Below are positions 1-7,560 of a stretch of 10,358 bases of DNA, piece by piece. Below the pieces are notes generated by a model. The model did no database searches and had not been told where the DNA came from. It saw only the letters and a list, made by a program, of their open reading frames with translations. Where the stretch lies: NCBI GenBank assembly GCA_013331225.1, contig DUGV01000127.1:1-10358 (forward strand). Reading direction: 5' to 3'. The translations under genes and the position numbers were made by a program. Origin of the DNA: Methanolinea sp. (lineage in GTDB: Archaea; Halobacteriota; Methanomicrobia; Methanomicrobiales; Methanospirillaceae). The stretch's first letter is position 1, and every line of letters starts with the position of its first letter.

Positions 1-626
1 TGCAGGCGATCCAGTACTTCTTCAATGCCGCCCGCATTCCCGGAGCCATTACACCGATGGCCCTCCTGATCACCATCGGGGGAGTGGTCTCCCTTGCCGC
101 CTGGCTGATCGGCCCCGCAAAGGGCCTCGGGGTGGTTGCAGAGGAAGGGAACCTCCCGCCAATCTTCAACCGCACCAACCGCTACGGTTCGCCTGTCGCA
201 GTGCTCATTGTCCAGGCCCTGATCGGGACTCTCATCTCCCTGCTCTATGTCTTCCTGCCTTCGGTAAACCAGGCGTACTGGATACTCTCCGCGATTACCG
301 TCGAACTGCTCTGCATCGTGTACTTCCTCGTCTTTGCCGCACTCATCCGCCTCCGTTACACACGCCCCGATGCACCCCGCCCGTTCCGAATCCCGGGGGG
401 GACCGCGGGCGCGTGGCTCATCGGGGGCATGGGTGCAGGAGGAGTGATCTTCTCTTTTTTTGTCGGGCTGATGCCTACGGGAGACTTCTCCGCAACGAGG
501 GCTGTATTCTACGTGGGAGGGATACTGATCGGCACCCTCCTCCTCGCAGTACCGCCGCTCGTCTTTTTAAAACTGAAGAAGCCTGGCTGGAGGAAGGCCG
601 GGACCACCAGGGAGGTGTCTCGATGA
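1..626 (+). CDS. APC-superfamily amino acid permease, 3' part (glutamate/GABA antiporter-like)
   Basis: Partial gene; the open frame enters from the left edge (first full codon at position 3) and ends at TGA 624-626. The visible protein is a polytopic inner-membrane transporter that would move amino acids by antiport or proton symport. Several hydrophobic helices can be read. Typical APC family stretches are GPAKGLGVVAEEGNLPP, where a loop follows a membrane helix, then NRYGSPVAVLIVQ, PSVNQAYWILSAIT, and RPFRIPGG before the last pair of helices. This set resembles the GadC/YjeM branch of the family. The tail is short and basic (KLKKPGWRK). The substrate cannot be told from this fragment. The internal ATG at 57 is not the true start, because family-like sequence continues upstream of it. 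A small gene follows 28 bp downstream on the same strand and may be cotranscribed. Confidence 0.85.
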   Translation, partial: QAIQYFFNAARIPGAITPMALLITIGGVVSLAAWLIGPAKGLGVVAEEGNLPPIFNRTNRYGSPVAVLIVQALIGTLISLLYVFLPSVNQAYWILSAITVELLCIVYFLVFAALIRLRYTRPDAPRPFRIPGGTAGAWLIGGMGAGGVIFSFFVGLMPTGDFSATRAVFYVGGILIGTLLLAVPPLVFLKLKKPGWRKAGTTREVSR

Positions 627-654
627 GTCCATTCGCTCCTAATGGAGGCAGAAT

Positions 655-1104
655 ATGACAGAATGGAACACCGAAACCCTTGCAGTGCTGCTCGTGCTGG
701 CGATGATAGTCCTCTTCCCGGCGGGCTGGGTCATTATTGCATTCCCCGAATCTCCGTACCGTCCCCTGTCCGGCGAACCCGTGAAGGAGGCCGCAGAGTC
801 AGCAGGTATCAGGGTCGTGAATGTCACTGATACCACGTGGCATCTCCCGGGAGCAACGGGTGGGAACACCTACGTCCTGGAGGATGGAGAGGGCAACAGG
901 ATGGTGATCCGGACCCAGGCGTTTGACTCACCTGATTCGAGGGATGCGGCGGTACTGGCATACTCCGGCCACATGGTGGGGAGGGGGAGACCTGCCGGCA
1001 CCATGATCGTTGCAGGAAACCATGTCATTCACGCGGGGCCCGATCCAGGGAATATTTTTGGCCGCTTCGCACCGGGACTCGGTGAACAACGGGTTGCGGG
1101 TTGA
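655..1104 (+). CDS. Small membrane-anchored hypothetical protein (149 aa)
   Basis: I do not recognise this family. The start is well supported: GGAGG at 644-648 lies 6 bp before the ATG. Residues about 9-30 form one strongly hydrophobic segment (AVLLVLAMIVLFPAGWVII), so the protein is either anchored by an N-terminal helix or carries an uncleaved signal. The rest, about 115 residues, is polar and would lie outside the cell. It looks beta-rich, with short strands such as NTYVLEDGEGNRMVIRTQAF and GTMIVAGNHVIHAGP, and has no cysteines or obvious catalytic motif. It follows the amino acid permease by 28 bp on the same strand, so the two may share a transcript. A T-rich hairpin follows closely. 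A lipoprotein is unlikely because there is no lipobox cysteine. Confidence 0.7.
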   Translation: MTEWNTETLAVLLVLAMIVLFPAGWVIIAFPESPYRPLSGEPVKEAAESAGIRVVNVTDTTWHLPGATGGNTYVLEDGEGNRMVIRTQAFDSPDSRDAAVLAYSGHMVGRGRPAGTMIVAGNHVIHAGPDPGNIFGRFAPGLGEQRVAG

Positions 1105-1107
1105 TAC

Positions 1108-1128
1108 CAGGAGTCTCCCTGTTTTTTT
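1108..1128 (+). terminator. Hairpin plus T-run terminator candidate
   Basis: A short stem CAGG/CCTG (1108-1111 with 1118-1121) is followed directly by seven T residues (1122-1128), four bases after the stop codon of the 149-aa gene. Archaeal transcription commonly ends at oligo-T tracts, so this probably closes the permease unit and separates it from tgtA. The stem is only 4 bp, so the T-tract is the main evidence. Confidence 0.5.
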
Positions 1129-1239
1129 GGGTTCGCCCCTGGCCGGCTTTCACGCTATTGCCGTATCATCCTCATTCCCCGCGTGTGCCTGCCCGCCTTC
1201 ACCACGGTCGACCGGGCATACCTTCTTGCATCTGCGGCA

Positions 1240-1249
1240 CACAAATACT
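1240..1249 (+). promoter_or_regulatory. Weak TATA-like element before tgtA
   Basis: The AT-rich stretch CACAAATACT stands out in a GC-rich region about 25 bp upstream of the tgtA ATG at 1270. No Shine-Dalgarno sequence precedes that ATG. The spacing fits an archaeal promoter giving a leaderless message that starts at or near the ATG. The match to the TTTATATA consensus is poor, so the call rests mainly on position. Confidence 0.3.
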
Positions 1250-1269
1250 GCAGAAATTCCGGTCAGACC

Positions 1270-2715
1270 ATGCCGATCACGTTCGAAGTAATGGAGAAGG
1301 ACATTGCCGGGCGGCAGGGGAGGCTGAAGGCAGGGAGCCGGACGATCCGGACCCCGGCACTCCTCCCCGTCATCAACCCCCACCTCCAGCCGGTGACTGC
1401 CGGGGAGATGAAGGAGATGGGAGCGGAGGGCCTGATCACCAACGCATACATCTTCTCAAGAAGCGAGGAGTTCAGGGAACAGGCGCTCTCGCACGGCCTC
1501 CACAGGGTCCTTGGCTTCGATGGCCTGATCATGACTGACTCCGGCTCCTTCCAGCTCTCGGTCTACGGCGAGGTGGAGATCACCAACATGGAGACGCTCC
1601 GCTTCCAGGAGGCGATCGGGAGCGACATCCACGTCCCGCTGGATATCCCGACCCCTCCAGGCGCCGACAGGCTCCAGGTGGAGAGAGAACTTGGCCTGAC
1701 CATGACCCGCCTCCGGGAAGCAAGGGAGACCCTCGGCCCGGACGCCCCCCTTGCCGGCCCTGTCCAGGGAGGAATATTCCCCGACCTGAGGGAGCAGGCA
1801 GGAAGAGAAGTGGGGGAACTCGGGTTCTCATTCTGCCCCATCGGCGCAGTGGTCCCGCTGATGGAAGCCTACCGGTACGGGGAGCTGGTGGACGTGGTGA
1901 TGGCCGCAAAAAAGGGAATTCCTGCATCGTCATGCGTTCACCTCTTTGGTGCCGGCCATCCCGCGATGTTCGCCCTCGCGGTGGCAATGGGATGCGATGT
2001 CTTCGACTCGGCCGCCTATGCCCTGTACGCGAGGGAGGGGCGGTACCTCACTCCATCCGGGAGCGCGAAACTCCAGGAGCTTTCTGAGCTCCCCTGCCCG
2101 TGCCGGATCTGCCGCTCGCACTCGGCCGACGAGCTGCGTGAATCGCCTGAAAAGGAACGTCTCCTTGCCCTCCATAATCTCCATGTAAGCCTCGCGGAGA
2201 TCTCAAGGATCCGGCAGGCCATCCAGGACGGCGTGCTCTGGGAACTGGTGGACGAGCGGTGCAGGAGCCACCCTGCGCTCCTGAAGGGGTATCGTGCCCT
2301 TCTGAGCCGTGCGGCGACCCTCGAAGAGCGGGACCGGGTGAGCAAGCGAAGATTCTTCTACCGCGGGTCTGAAAGCTGCGCAAGGACCGAGGTGATACGC
2401 TACCATGCGATGCTCGAGCGCCTCACCCTGCCATCGACAGTGCTCGTATCGATGGACGGGAGGGAACTCCCGGGCTTTGACCTCGTTCTTCCATTCAGGC
2501 CTCCGTTCGGCCCATATCCCCCTGAACTGGGTGAGACGTTTCCCATCGGCCAGAGCGAGATCCCGGACTGGGACGAGGTGATGGTCGCGGCCGGCTGCTG
2601 GGGTATTGCGAATCTGATCGAGACCCACCCGGGCTGCCGCGTTTCCATCTCGTGCCCCGACAAATGGACACCTGTAGTCAGAAAGGAGGTCCCGGGCGTG
2701 GAGGTGCTCCCGTGA
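1270..2715 (+). CDS. tgtA: Archaeal tRNA-guanine(15) transglycosylase (PUA-less form)
   Basis: Exchanges guanine at position 15 in the D-loop of tRNA for preQ0, the committed step of archaeosine synthesis in the cytosol. The 481-aa protein starts with the TIM-barrel catalytic domain. Asp90 in TDSGSFQ corresponds to the conserved active-site Asp, [10 protein letters not shown] (165-174) is the conserved substrate loop, and Asp246 in [10 protein letters not shown] is the expected nucleophile. The structural zinc ligands are Cys276, Cys278, Cys281 and probably His302. A C-terminal region of about 130 residues resembles the archaea-specific accessory domain, but no PUA domain follows, unlike the longer single-chain enzyme of Pyrococcus (about 580 aa). 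I chose ATG 1270 because MPITFEV begins the family-like sequence; the frame is open back to 1183, but those 29 residues look like noncoding DNA. The stop overlaps the arcS start by 4 bp, indicating translational coupling. Confidence 0.93.
   Translation: MPITFEVMEKDIAGRQGRLKAGSRTIRTPALLPVINPHLQPVTAGEMKEMGAEGLITNAYIFSRSEEFREQALSHGLHRVLGFDGLIMTDSGSFQLSVYGEVEITNMETLRFQEAIGSDIHVPLDIPTPPGADRLQVERELGLTMTRLREARETLGPDAPLAGPVQGGIFPDLREQAGREVGELGFSFCPIGAVVPLMEAYRYGELVDVVMAAKKGIPASSCVHLFGAGHPAMFALAVAMGCDVFDSAAYALYAREGRYLTPSGSAKLQELSELPCPCRICRSHSADELRESPEKERLLALHNLHVSLAEISRIRQAIQDGVLWELVDERCRSHPALLKGYRALLSRAATLEERDRVSKRRFFYRGSESCARTEVIRYHAMLERLTLPSTVLVSMDGRELPGFDLVLPFRPPFGPYPPELGETFPIGQSEIPDWDEVMVAAGCWGIANLIETHPGCRVSISCPDKWTPVVRKEVPGVEVLP
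2700..2706 (+). promoter_or_regulatory. Ribosome-binding site of arcS inside the tgtA 3' end
   Basis: GGAGGTG lies 5 bp before the GTG at 2712, which overlaps the tgtA stop (GTGA). This strong Shine-Dalgarno match decides the arcS start against the upstream in-frame ATG at 2652. Confidence 0.75.
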
Positions 2716-4352
2716 GCACGGTCGAGGTAAGGAAAAGAGACGGGCTTGCCAGGATTGCAACCCTCATAATTGGGGACAAGACCTGTCAACTCCCAACTGT
2801 CCTCGACACGGGGATTTTGTTCGATGGGCTGTCGGGCTCCAGGATGGAGAACGTCCCGCTCGGCGCAGATCCGGCGTTTGTGGCGCAGTACCTGCCCAGG
2901 GACCGGGACTTCCCCGCCTGGGTCCATCCCTCTGGAGAGAATATCCCGGGTCACGGGACCTGTGTCATGGTCCCGTGCTGGCACACCGCTTTTGCCAATC
3001 CGAGGAGGTACGTGGAGTGGCTGAAAGCGATGAAATCAGCCCTCCCTCCGGACACCGCCTGGTATGCACCTGGAGCGGCGCTCCCTTCGAATGCCGCAAT
3101 CCTCTGTTACTCGGGTTTCGATATCCTCGATTTCACCGCGGTGGACCTCCGCTCTGCGCAGGGCAGGTTCTGCATCCCGGAGGGTGAATTCCCCGGGGAC
3201 CGGATCGGGAGCGGCGTCTGCACCTGCCCCGGGTGCCGAAGCGGCGACCTGAAGGAGCACAACCGGCTTGCCCTCGTAAGGGAACTGGCCCTTGCACGCG
3301 AGTATATCGCATGCCAGAGGCTCCGCGACCTTGTGGAGAGCCGGTGCAGGATGGACGCCGCGCAGGTGGCAATTCTCCGGCACATCGACAGGGCTCGCGG
3401 GTTCTTTGAGAAGGCAGTCCCCGTCGCGCGGGCAGGAACACTCCTTGCGACGACGGGCGAAGTACTCCAGAGGCCCGAGGTGGCCAGGTTTTCTGAACGG
3501 GTCGTGGGCCGGTACCGGCCGCCTCCCGCTGACGTTGCAGTCCTCCTCCCCTGCTCGGCGAGGAAGCCCTACTCCTCCTCACAGAGCCACCGGAGGTTCA
3601 GGCAGGCAATCGCCGGGCGTGCCCTGGAGCTCATTGTCACCTCGCCCCTCGGGCTCGTGCCGAGGGAACTCGAGCTGGTCTATCCTGCGGCGCATTATGA
3701 TGTGCCGGTCACCGGCTACTGGGATGCAGAGGAGAGGGAGTTCGTGGGCGGCATCATTGGAGAATTCCTGGAGAAACACCGCTTCAAAAGGGTCATCGCC
3801 CACCTGGAAGGGGGAGCGCTCGCGGCGGCAGAGACCGGTGCGGCCCGGGCAGGCATAGGACTTGAGATCACCTGCACGGGCAGGCCCACGTCCCACGAAT
3901 CGCTTGCACTCCTTGACTCTGCCCTGTCAGGGGAGAACAGGGTTCGTCATGACGCCATCCGGGGGACATCTTCATGGCAGTTCGACCTCGCGATCGATAC
4001 GAGGAACCTGGTGATCAAGGGCCGCTACCCCTGGATCAGGGCGTTCAGAGGGAGGACCCCCTCTTTCTCAATCGATGAGGCGACCGGCCTTCTCCGCCCC
4101 ACCTTCGACGGCTGGAATATGATCCCTGAAGGGTACCGTGTTATCATCGACGAGTTCGTCCCTACCGGGGACGTGCTTGCGCCCGGGGTGGTGGACGCAG
4201 ACCCGCGCATCAGGGAAGGGGACGAGGTGCTCGTGGCCGGGCCCTGCGCAATTGCCACGGGAAGGGCTGCCATGCCTGCAGACGAGATGCTCCGGTCAGG
4301 GCGGGGAGTCGCAGTCAGGGTGCGTAAGGTAAAGACACTCCCGCGCACATAA
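2712..4352 (+). CDS. arcS: Archaeosine synthase subunit alpha (ArcS, TgtA2)
   Basis: A TgtA paralogue that modifies preQ0 at tRNA position 15. In Euryarchaea it is known to attach lysine to preQ0-tRNA, after which the radical SAM protein RaSEA releases archaeosine. The decisive feature is [14 protein letters not shown] (residues 280-293), which matches the ArcS signature PC-x3-KPY-x2-S-x2-H exactly. The N-terminal part is a degenerate transglycosylase domain that still has a zinc-like CTCPGC cluster (Cys170, Cys172, Cys175) with a nearby His183. It lacks the DSGSFQ and FDSAAY catalytic motifs seen in the neighbouring TgtA. Residues about 478-546 form a PUA RNA-binding domain ([21 protein letters not shown]). 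Starting at GTG 2712 the protein has 546 aa, normal for the family. It overlaps tgtA by 4 bp, so the two enzymes of consecutive steps are made together. RaSEA is not visible in this window. Confidence 0.93.
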   Translation: MSTVEVRKRDGLARIATLIIGDKTCQLPTVLDTGILFDGLSGSRMENVPLGADPAFVAQYLPRDRDFPAWVHPSGENIPGHGTCVMVPCWHTAFANPRRYVEWLKAMKSALPPDTAWYAPGAALPSNAAILCYSGFDILDFTAVDLRSAQGRFCIPEGEFPGDRIGSGVCTCPGCRSGDLKEHNRLALVRELALAREYIACQRLRDLVESRCRMDAAQVAILRHIDRARGFFEKAVPVARAGTLLATTGEVLQRPEVARFSERVVGRYRPPPADVAVLLPCSARKPYSSSQSHRRFRQAIAGRALELIVTSPLGLVPRELELVYPAAHYDVPVTGYWDAEEREFVGGIIGEFLEKHRFKRVIAHLEGGALAAAETGAARAGIGLEITCTGRPTSHESLALLDSALSGENRVRHDAIRGTSSWQFDLAIDTRNLVIKGRYPWIRAFRGRTPSFSIDEATGLLRPTFDGWNMIPEGYRVIIDEFVPTGDVLAPGVVDADPRIREGDEVLVAGPCAIATGRAAMPADEMLRSGRGVAVRVRKVKTLPRT

Positions 4353-4385
4353 CTATTCGAAAGCCATCTCGTTGGCGTTCTCGGA

Positions 4386-5243
4386 GTGAAACCATTGTAC
4401 CGGGTGTACGAGGCCGGGCAGCTGGCCGATAGGATATTCCAGATATGGGTGGAGGCCCCCCACGTGGCCCGGCACGCCCTTGCAGGGCAGTTCCTTGTGA
4501 TCCGCATCGATGAAAAGGGCGAGCGCATACCCCTTACCGTCTCTTCTGTGGAAGGCGACCTTGTCCGGGTCATCTTCATGGCGGTGGGGAAGACCACCAA
4601 CCAGCTCTCTGATCTGAAGGCAGGAGATCTCATACGGGATGTCGCAGGTCCGCTGGGAAGACCGAGCGAGATGGGACAGTACGGCACATGCGTGGTGGTT
4701 GGGGGAGGCGCAGGGATAGCAAGCTGCCCAATCATCGCAAGGGCTGCACGGGAGGCCGGAAACCATGTCGTCGGCATCATCGGGGCCAGGAACGCCGGGT
4801 TCCTCATACTCGAAGACGAGATGCGCGACGCCTGCCATGAGCTCCTCGTCGCCACGGACGACGGGAGCCGCGGGTTCCATGGGTTTGCGGCCGACGTGCT
4901 GAAGCAGGTGATCGAGCAACAGCAGGTCGACTGTGTCTGGATCATAGGCCCTGCGATCATGATGAAAGTGACTTCGGAGGTGACCCGGCCGAAGGGGATC
5001 AGGACTTTTGTCTCCCTCAACCCGATCATGGTGGACGGGACCGGGATGTGCGGTTCCTGCCGCGTCCAGGTGGGAGGGGAGACAAAGTTTGCATGCGTCG
5101 ACGGCCCCGAGTTTGATGCCCATCTTGTCGACTTCGACCTCCTGATGCAGCGGCAGCGGACCTATTTTGACGAGGAGAAAGTATCCCTCGAGCGGTACCA
5201 CGAACACGCCTGCCGGTGCGGGGAGGGCAGTTACCATGGGTGA
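4386..5243 (+). CDS. sudB: SudB/NfnA-type FAD/NAD(P)-binding oxidoreductase subunit
   Basis: Small subunit of a SudBA/NfnAB-type flavoenzyme that passes electrons between NAD(P)H and ferredoxin (historically sulfide dehydrogenase). It belongs to the ferredoxin-NADP reductase-like, PyrK/dihydroorotate dehydrogenase electron-transfer group. The FAD domain shows GERIPLTVSS (45-54) and GKTTNQL (68-74). The nucleotide-binding domain begins with VVVGGGAGIA (103-112). Near the C terminus, Asp217, Cys222, Cys225 and Cys237 in the MVDGTGMCGSCRV...FACVDG region form the Asp-Cys3 [2Fe-2S] site known from this family. The protein has 285 aa, as expected. The frame from the arcS stop allows GTG 4386 as the first start; the ribosome-binding site is weak. 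It lies 33 bp after arcS and overlaps sudA by 8 bp. The name SudB is conventional; the physiological reaction is not proven. Confidence 0.88.
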   Translation: MKPLYRVYEAGQLADRIFQIWVEAPHVARHALAGQFLVIRIDEKGERIPLTVSSVEGDLVRVIFMAVGKTTNQLSDLKAGDLIRDVAGPLGRPSEMGQYGTCVVVGGGAGIASCPIIARAAREAGNHVVGIIGARNAGFLILEDEMRDACHELLVATDDGSRGFHGFAADVLKQVIEQQQVDCVWIIGPAIMMKVTSEVTRPKGIRTFVSLNPIMVDGTGMCGSCRVQVGGETKFACVDGPEFDAHLVDFDLLMQRQRTYFDEEKVSLERYHEHACRCGEGSYHG

Positions 5244-6591
5244 ACGGCCTGTCCGGGAACGACTCTGTGACTTTTTGGAGGTGGACTGCGGACTCTCGCC
5301 CGATGAAGCGGTCGCGGAGGCTGAACGGTGCCTGCAGTGCAAGAAGCCCTCCTGCGTGAAGGGGTGCCCGGTGGAGATCGACATCCCGGCCTTCATTGCC
5401 CGCATCGCGGACCGGGACTTCTCCGCTGCTGCACGGATCATCAAGGATGACAACCTCCTCCCTGCCGTCTGTGGCAGGGTCTGCCCGCAGGAAGTCCAGT
5501 GCGAGGGGGAGTGCATTCTCGGAGTGAAGGATTCACCGGTCCGCATCGGGGCCCTTGAGCGCTTCGCTGCAGACTATGAGAGGGAGCAGGGGTTCGTTGT
5601 CCCCCCGCTCGCTGGACCGACCGGAAAACTGGTGGCGATCGTGGGATCTGGTCCGGCAGGACTGACTGCCGCAGCCGAGCTGGCGCGGGCCGGGCACTCG
5701 GTGACGGTCTTTGAGTCGCTCCACGAGGCGGGAGGCGTGCTGATGTATGGAATCCCGGCGTTCCGGCTCCCAAAAGACGTGGTGCAGGCCGAGATAGACC
5801 AGCTCAGGAAGATGGGCGTCGAGATCCGAACCAACCACCTGGCAGGGGCGAGTGTCCCGGTGCCAGAACTTCTCGCGTACGATGCGGTCTTCATTGGAAC
5901 CGGCGCAGGACTTCCGTTCTTCATGAATATCCCCGGTGAACAGCTGAACGGTGTCTACTCGGCAAACGAGTTCCTGACCCGCGTGAACCTGATGCACGCC
6001 GAGCGGTTTCCCGAATACGACACCCCTGTCCGCCACGCCGGGCGTGTCGTGGTGGTCGGCGGGGGGAACGTTGCCATGGACGCAGCCCGGGTGGCGCGGA
6101 GGCTTGGTGCACGGGTGACGCTTGTCTACCGGCGGAGAGAGGAGGACCTCCCCGCACGCAGGGCAGAGGTGGTACGTGCAAGGGAAGAAGGAGTGGAGTT
6201 TGCGCTCTGTGCGAACCCCGTCCGCGTCCTCGGAACAAATTTTGTGACGGGTGTCGAGTGCGTGCGGATGGAGATGTGCGAGATTGACGAATCCGGCCGG
6301 CCGGAACCCACTCCTGTTGGGGGGAGCAACTTCGTGATCGATGCGGACATGGTGATCCAGGCGATCGGCCAGGGACCAAACCCCCTCCTGATCAGGAAGC
6401 TCGGGGGGATCAGGTACGGGAGGAAGGGAAATATTGTCGTCGACGAGGAAGGGAGGAGCTCGCTTGACCGGGTGTATGCAGCAGGGGATGTTGCCACCGG
6501 CGCAGCGACGGTCATCCTTGCCATGGGTGGGGCCAAGAAGGCAGCGAGAGCGATCGACCGGATGCTCCGGGATGATCGAAAGGGCCATTGA
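5236..6591 (+). CDS. sudA: SudA/NfnB-type subunit (glutamate synthase small chain-like)
   Basis: Large subunit partner of SudB, homologous to the NADPH-dependent glutamate synthase beta chain and often annotated gltA. It has 451 aa. The N-terminal domain carries two cysteine clusters for [4Fe-4S] centres: Cys32, Cys35, Cys40, Cys44 (RCLQCKKPSCVKGCPV) and Cys79, Cys83, Cys89, Cys93 (CGRVCPQEVQCEGEC). An FAD Rossmann motif follows at 135-146 (IVGSGPAGLTAA), a second nucleotide-binding motif at 272-285 (VVVGGGNVAMDAAR), and the FAD-closing segment AAGDVATGAATVILAMGGAKKAA near 415-437. The start ATG 5236 lies inside the sudB 3' end and is preceded by GGGAGGG. The same family can work alone as glutamate synthase small chain, but the overlap with sudB argues for the SudBA/NfnAB complex. 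No glutamate synthase large subunit is nearby. Confidence 0.9.
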   Translation: MGERPVRERLCDFLEVDCGLSPDEAVAEAERCLQCKKPSCVKGCPVEIDIPAFIARIADRDFSAAARIIKDDNLLPAVCGRVCPQEVQCEGECILGVKDSPVRIGALERFAADYEREQGFVVPPLAGPTGKLVAIVGSGPAGLTAAAELARAGHSVTVFESLHEAGGVLMYGIPAFRLPKDVVQAEIDQLRKMGVEIRTNHLAGASVPVPELLAYDAVFIGTGAGLPFFMNIPGEQLNGVYSANEFLTRVNLMHAERFPEYDTPVRHAGRVVVVGGGNVAMDAARVARRLGARVTLVYRRREEDLPARRAEVVRAREEGVEFALCANPVRVLGTNFVTGVECVRMEMCEIDESGRPEPTPVGGSNFVIDADMVIQAIGQGPNPLLIRKLGGIRYGRKGNIVVDEEGRSSLDRVYAAGDVATGAATVILAMGGAKKAARAIDRMLRDDRKGH

Positions 6592-6724
6592 TCTCGTCTG
6601 TCACACACCATCCCATGCCGACATCGCGGTCCTCCTGGGAGAATTACGGGACCAGTCACTAAAACGACCTTTTTCCCAATTACACAAGGGGCGCCATATC
6701 CCTGATTCCAGGAGGGATACAATG

Positions 6725-6733
6725 TTTTTTTAT
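6725..6733 (+). promoter_or_regulatory. TATA-like box for the DUF6790-like gene
   Basis: TTTTTTTAT is centred about 27 bp upstream of the ATG at 6757, the usual distance from an archaeal TATA box to the transcription start. No Shine-Dalgarno lies directly before that ATG. A leaderless message starting at the ATG is the simplest reading. Confidence 0.5.
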
Positions 6734-6756
6734 CGCCCTCCATTCAAGTGATCACC

Positions 6757-7278
6757 ATGGGACTCATGGATCTCGTATGGCCGGTCTTTTTCCCGGCGCT
6801 TGGCGCAATCGCCGCCCTCGTGAATATATGGTGGAAGCGTCATTCGGGAGCGTCTGCCCTCCGTGTCTTCCTCATGTGGCAGCTCGCCATAGGCCTCGGC
6901 CTCTCTTATATTTATGCAGGGTTTGGGCACCTGGTGTTTCCGGACCAGGTTGCCGAATCCATCGGGTGGACCCCTGGCAGCCCCTTCCAGCGCGAGGTCG
7001 GGATGTGGGACTTCTCGATCGGGATTGTCGGGTTACTCTGCCTGAAATTCAGGTCTATCTGGTTCTGGACTGCGATTGTGATCGCGTTTGGAATATTCTC
7101 AATCGGGGCAGGCATAGGGCATGTCTACGAGCTGGTCGTCCACGGGGACATGTCGATCAACAATGCCGGCCCGGTAATGTACATGGATCTCCTGTATCCG
7201 GTCTTTCTGGGCGTCCTCCTCTTCCTGTGTGCCAGGAGGCATGACACTTTCCAATCCACCCGGATTGAAGCGGACTGA
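6757..7278 (+). CDS. DUF6790-like polytopic membrane protein
   Basis: Integral membrane protein of 173 aa with four or five hydrophobic helices at about residues 5-24, 35-60, 84-97, 101-120 and 140-159. The pattern GFGHLVFPDQVAESIGW (56-71), then GSPFQREVG and WDFSIGIVGLL, agrees with what I know of the DUF6790 family of small membrane proteins, found in bacteria and methanogens and without an assigned function. Conserved His58 next to a helix end and the Asp85 in WDFSIG could have functional roles, but this is a guess. I chose ATG 6757 because a TATA-like box sits 27 bp upstream; GTG 6748 and ATG 6766 are alternatives that change only a few residues. The gene seems to be transcribed on its own: 165 bp separate it from sudA, and a structured noncoding stretch follows. 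Confidence 0.75.
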   Translation: MGLMDLVWPVFFPALGAIAALVNIWWKRHSGASALRVFLMWQLAIGLGLSYIYAGFGHLVFPDQVAESIGWTPGSPFQREVGMWDFSIGIVGLLCLKFRSIWFWTAIVIAFGIFSIGAGIGHVYELVVHGDMSINNAGPVMYMDLLYPVFLGVLLFLCARRHDTFQSTRIEAD

Positions 7279-7369
7279 TCAGATGTTGATGGGGGGATTC
7301 ACCTACATTTTTCCTGGCTTTTACTCAATCGACAGACAGGGTGAGTGGTTCACCCGACAACGCTGAAAG

Positions 7370-7393
7370 AAAAAAATGCGCATCCCGCATTTT
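7370..7393 (-). terminator. Strong hairpin plus T-run terminator on the minus strand
   Basis: Read on the minus strand, a perfect 8-bp stem AAAATGCG/CGCATTTT with loop GGATG runs into seven consecutive T residues (7376-7370). It has the form of an intrinsic terminator and would stop transcripts coming leftward from the zinc-ribbon gene or from a noncoding RNA in 7400-7560. On the plus strand the same stem is followed by only four T residues, so it may also work, less strongly, for the DUF6790-like gene. Confidence 0.6.
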
Positions 7394-7560
7394 ACTTGCC
7401 TCATCGCTGTTTTGTGTGGGGAGACTGAATCGAGGATGTTATCTGCATATCAATTCAGTCACTCCAACCGCCGCGGGGGCGCCCCGTCGGGGGCGGCGGC
7501 GTGCATCGCATATGGGGGTGTGGGGATGGACACCCCTCAAAAATGTGTCCGGTTCACCAA
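7394..7560 (-). ncRNA. Candidate structured RNA or structured 3' UTR
   Basis: On the minus strand this segment contains GGACAC/GTGTCC, a GC-rich compound hairpin (7468-7499) and a 13-bp imperfect stem built on GACTGAAT/ATTCAGTC (7418-7465), and it ends in the terminator at 7370-7393. The density of stems between a stop codon and a terminator suggests a folded transcript. I do not recognise an SRP RNA, RNase P RNA, tRNA or known riboswitch core. There is no clear promoter of its own, so it may simply be the 3' tail of the zinc-ribbon message. Confidence 0.25.

Noticed and set aside
1183..1269. Upstream in-frame start for tgtA
   Set aside because: The extra 29 residues do not resemble TGT N termini; MPITFEV at 1270 begins the family-like sequence.
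2652..2711. Upstream ATG start for arcS
   Set aside because: It would overlap tgtA by 64 bp and lacks a ribosome-binding site, whereas GTG 2712 has a strong one.
4025..5546. Long minus-strand open frames (334 and 397 codons) across arcS, sudB and the start of sudA
   Set aside because: They are antisense to well-supported genes, have low-complexity composition (runs of Ser, Pro, Arg) and show no family motifs. High GC content makes such open frames common.
5533..6588. 351-codon minus-strand frame opposite sudA
   Set aside because: Antisense shadow of sudA; the translation has no recognisable domain.
7339..7360. tRNA-like GTGGTTCACCC string
   Set aside because: It is just a 6-bp hairpin; no acceptor stem, anticodon arm or 3' half of a tRNA can be built around it.
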